The translations under genes and the position numbers were made by a program. DNA of 5,692 nucleotides from Firmicutes bacterium UBA1065 (GTDB lineage Bacteria > Bacillota > Clostridia > Tissierellales > Sedimentibacteraceae), in assembly GCA_002316225.1 (NCBI GenBank), contig DCDC01000115.1:1-5692 (forward strand). Direction: 5' to 3'. Under the pieces are notes generated by a model. It had not been told where the DNA came from. It saw only the letters and a program-made list of their open reading frames with translations, and made no database searches. Below are positions 5,620-5,692 of the stretch, piece by piece (the first letter of the stretch is position 1; the number at the start of each line of letters is the position of its first letter).

Positions 5620-5692
5620 GCGGATGTGGCGGAATTGGCAGACGCACTAGACTTAGGATCTAGCGCAGCAGCGTGGGGGTTCGAGTCCCTTC
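5620..5692 (+). tRNA. tRNA-Leu (anticodon UAG), 3' end cut by window
   Basis: The 5' acceptor strand is GCGGATG (5620-5626), the D-arm contains GGAATTGGCAGAC, and the anticodon stem CTAGA/TCTAG encloses the loop CTTAGGA with anticodon TAG at 5654-5656. A class II variable arm (CGC-AGCA-GCG, 5664-5673) marks Leu/Ser/Tyr-type tRNAs, and the T-arm is GGGGG-TTCGAGT-CCCTT (5675-5691). It would read CUN leucine codons. The window ends at the first base of the 3' acceptor strand, so the last acceptor bases and any encoded CCA are missing; this is a window-edge cut, not a defect. Confidence 0.96.

Overview
The window looks like a chromosomal segment of a low-GC Firmicute. It is probably an endospore-forming member of the Clostridia. 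The clues are the AT-rich sequence, strong GAGGTG/AGGAGG-type ribosome binding sites, a Firmicute-type HtpG, a perfect CIRCE operator, a SpoIID-like domain and many PG_binding_1 modules. The taxonomy is an inference; nothing here names a species.

Layout: all protein genes lie on the minus strand, so transcription runs from right to left. At the right edge a plus-strand tRNA-Leu(UAG), cut by the window end, has a consensus housekeeping promoter (TTGACA-17-TATAAT). Diverging from it is a compact four-gene cluster (5469 down to 2055) with gaps of 8, 18 and 11 nt. In transcription order it encodes: (1) a 172-aa protein with a basic N-terminus and a carboxypeptidase-regulatory-like beta-sandwich; (2) a 296-aa protein made of three PG_binding_1 units; (3) a 479-aa protein with a compact SpoIID/LytB-like domain followed by three PG_binding_1 units; (4) a 175-aa protein with two PG_binding_1 units and a C-terminal CxxC tail. 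No signal peptide or membrane segment is visible in any of the four. Then comes htpG (Hsp90), with its own promoter overlapping the 3' end of gene 4, a perfect CIRCE operator at the transcription start, and a rho-independent terminator just after the stop codon.

How they may work together: the four-gene cluster reads as one translationally coupled unit dedicated to binding a peptidoglycan-like polymer. Genes 2, 3 and 4 are colinear paralogues (3 units, SpoIID + 3 units, 2 units), so the cluster probably grew by local duplication. Lack of secretion signals, together with a SpoIID-type domain (known from mother-cell peptidoglycan remodelling in sporulation), suggests a role at the forespore/cortex surface or another non-Sec location. 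This is a hypothesis. It is the part of the window most likely to be undescribed. HtpG is probably a functionally separate neighbour under HrcA heat-shock control, although no terminator separates it from the cluster.

Positions 1-63 hold no gene that I can support.
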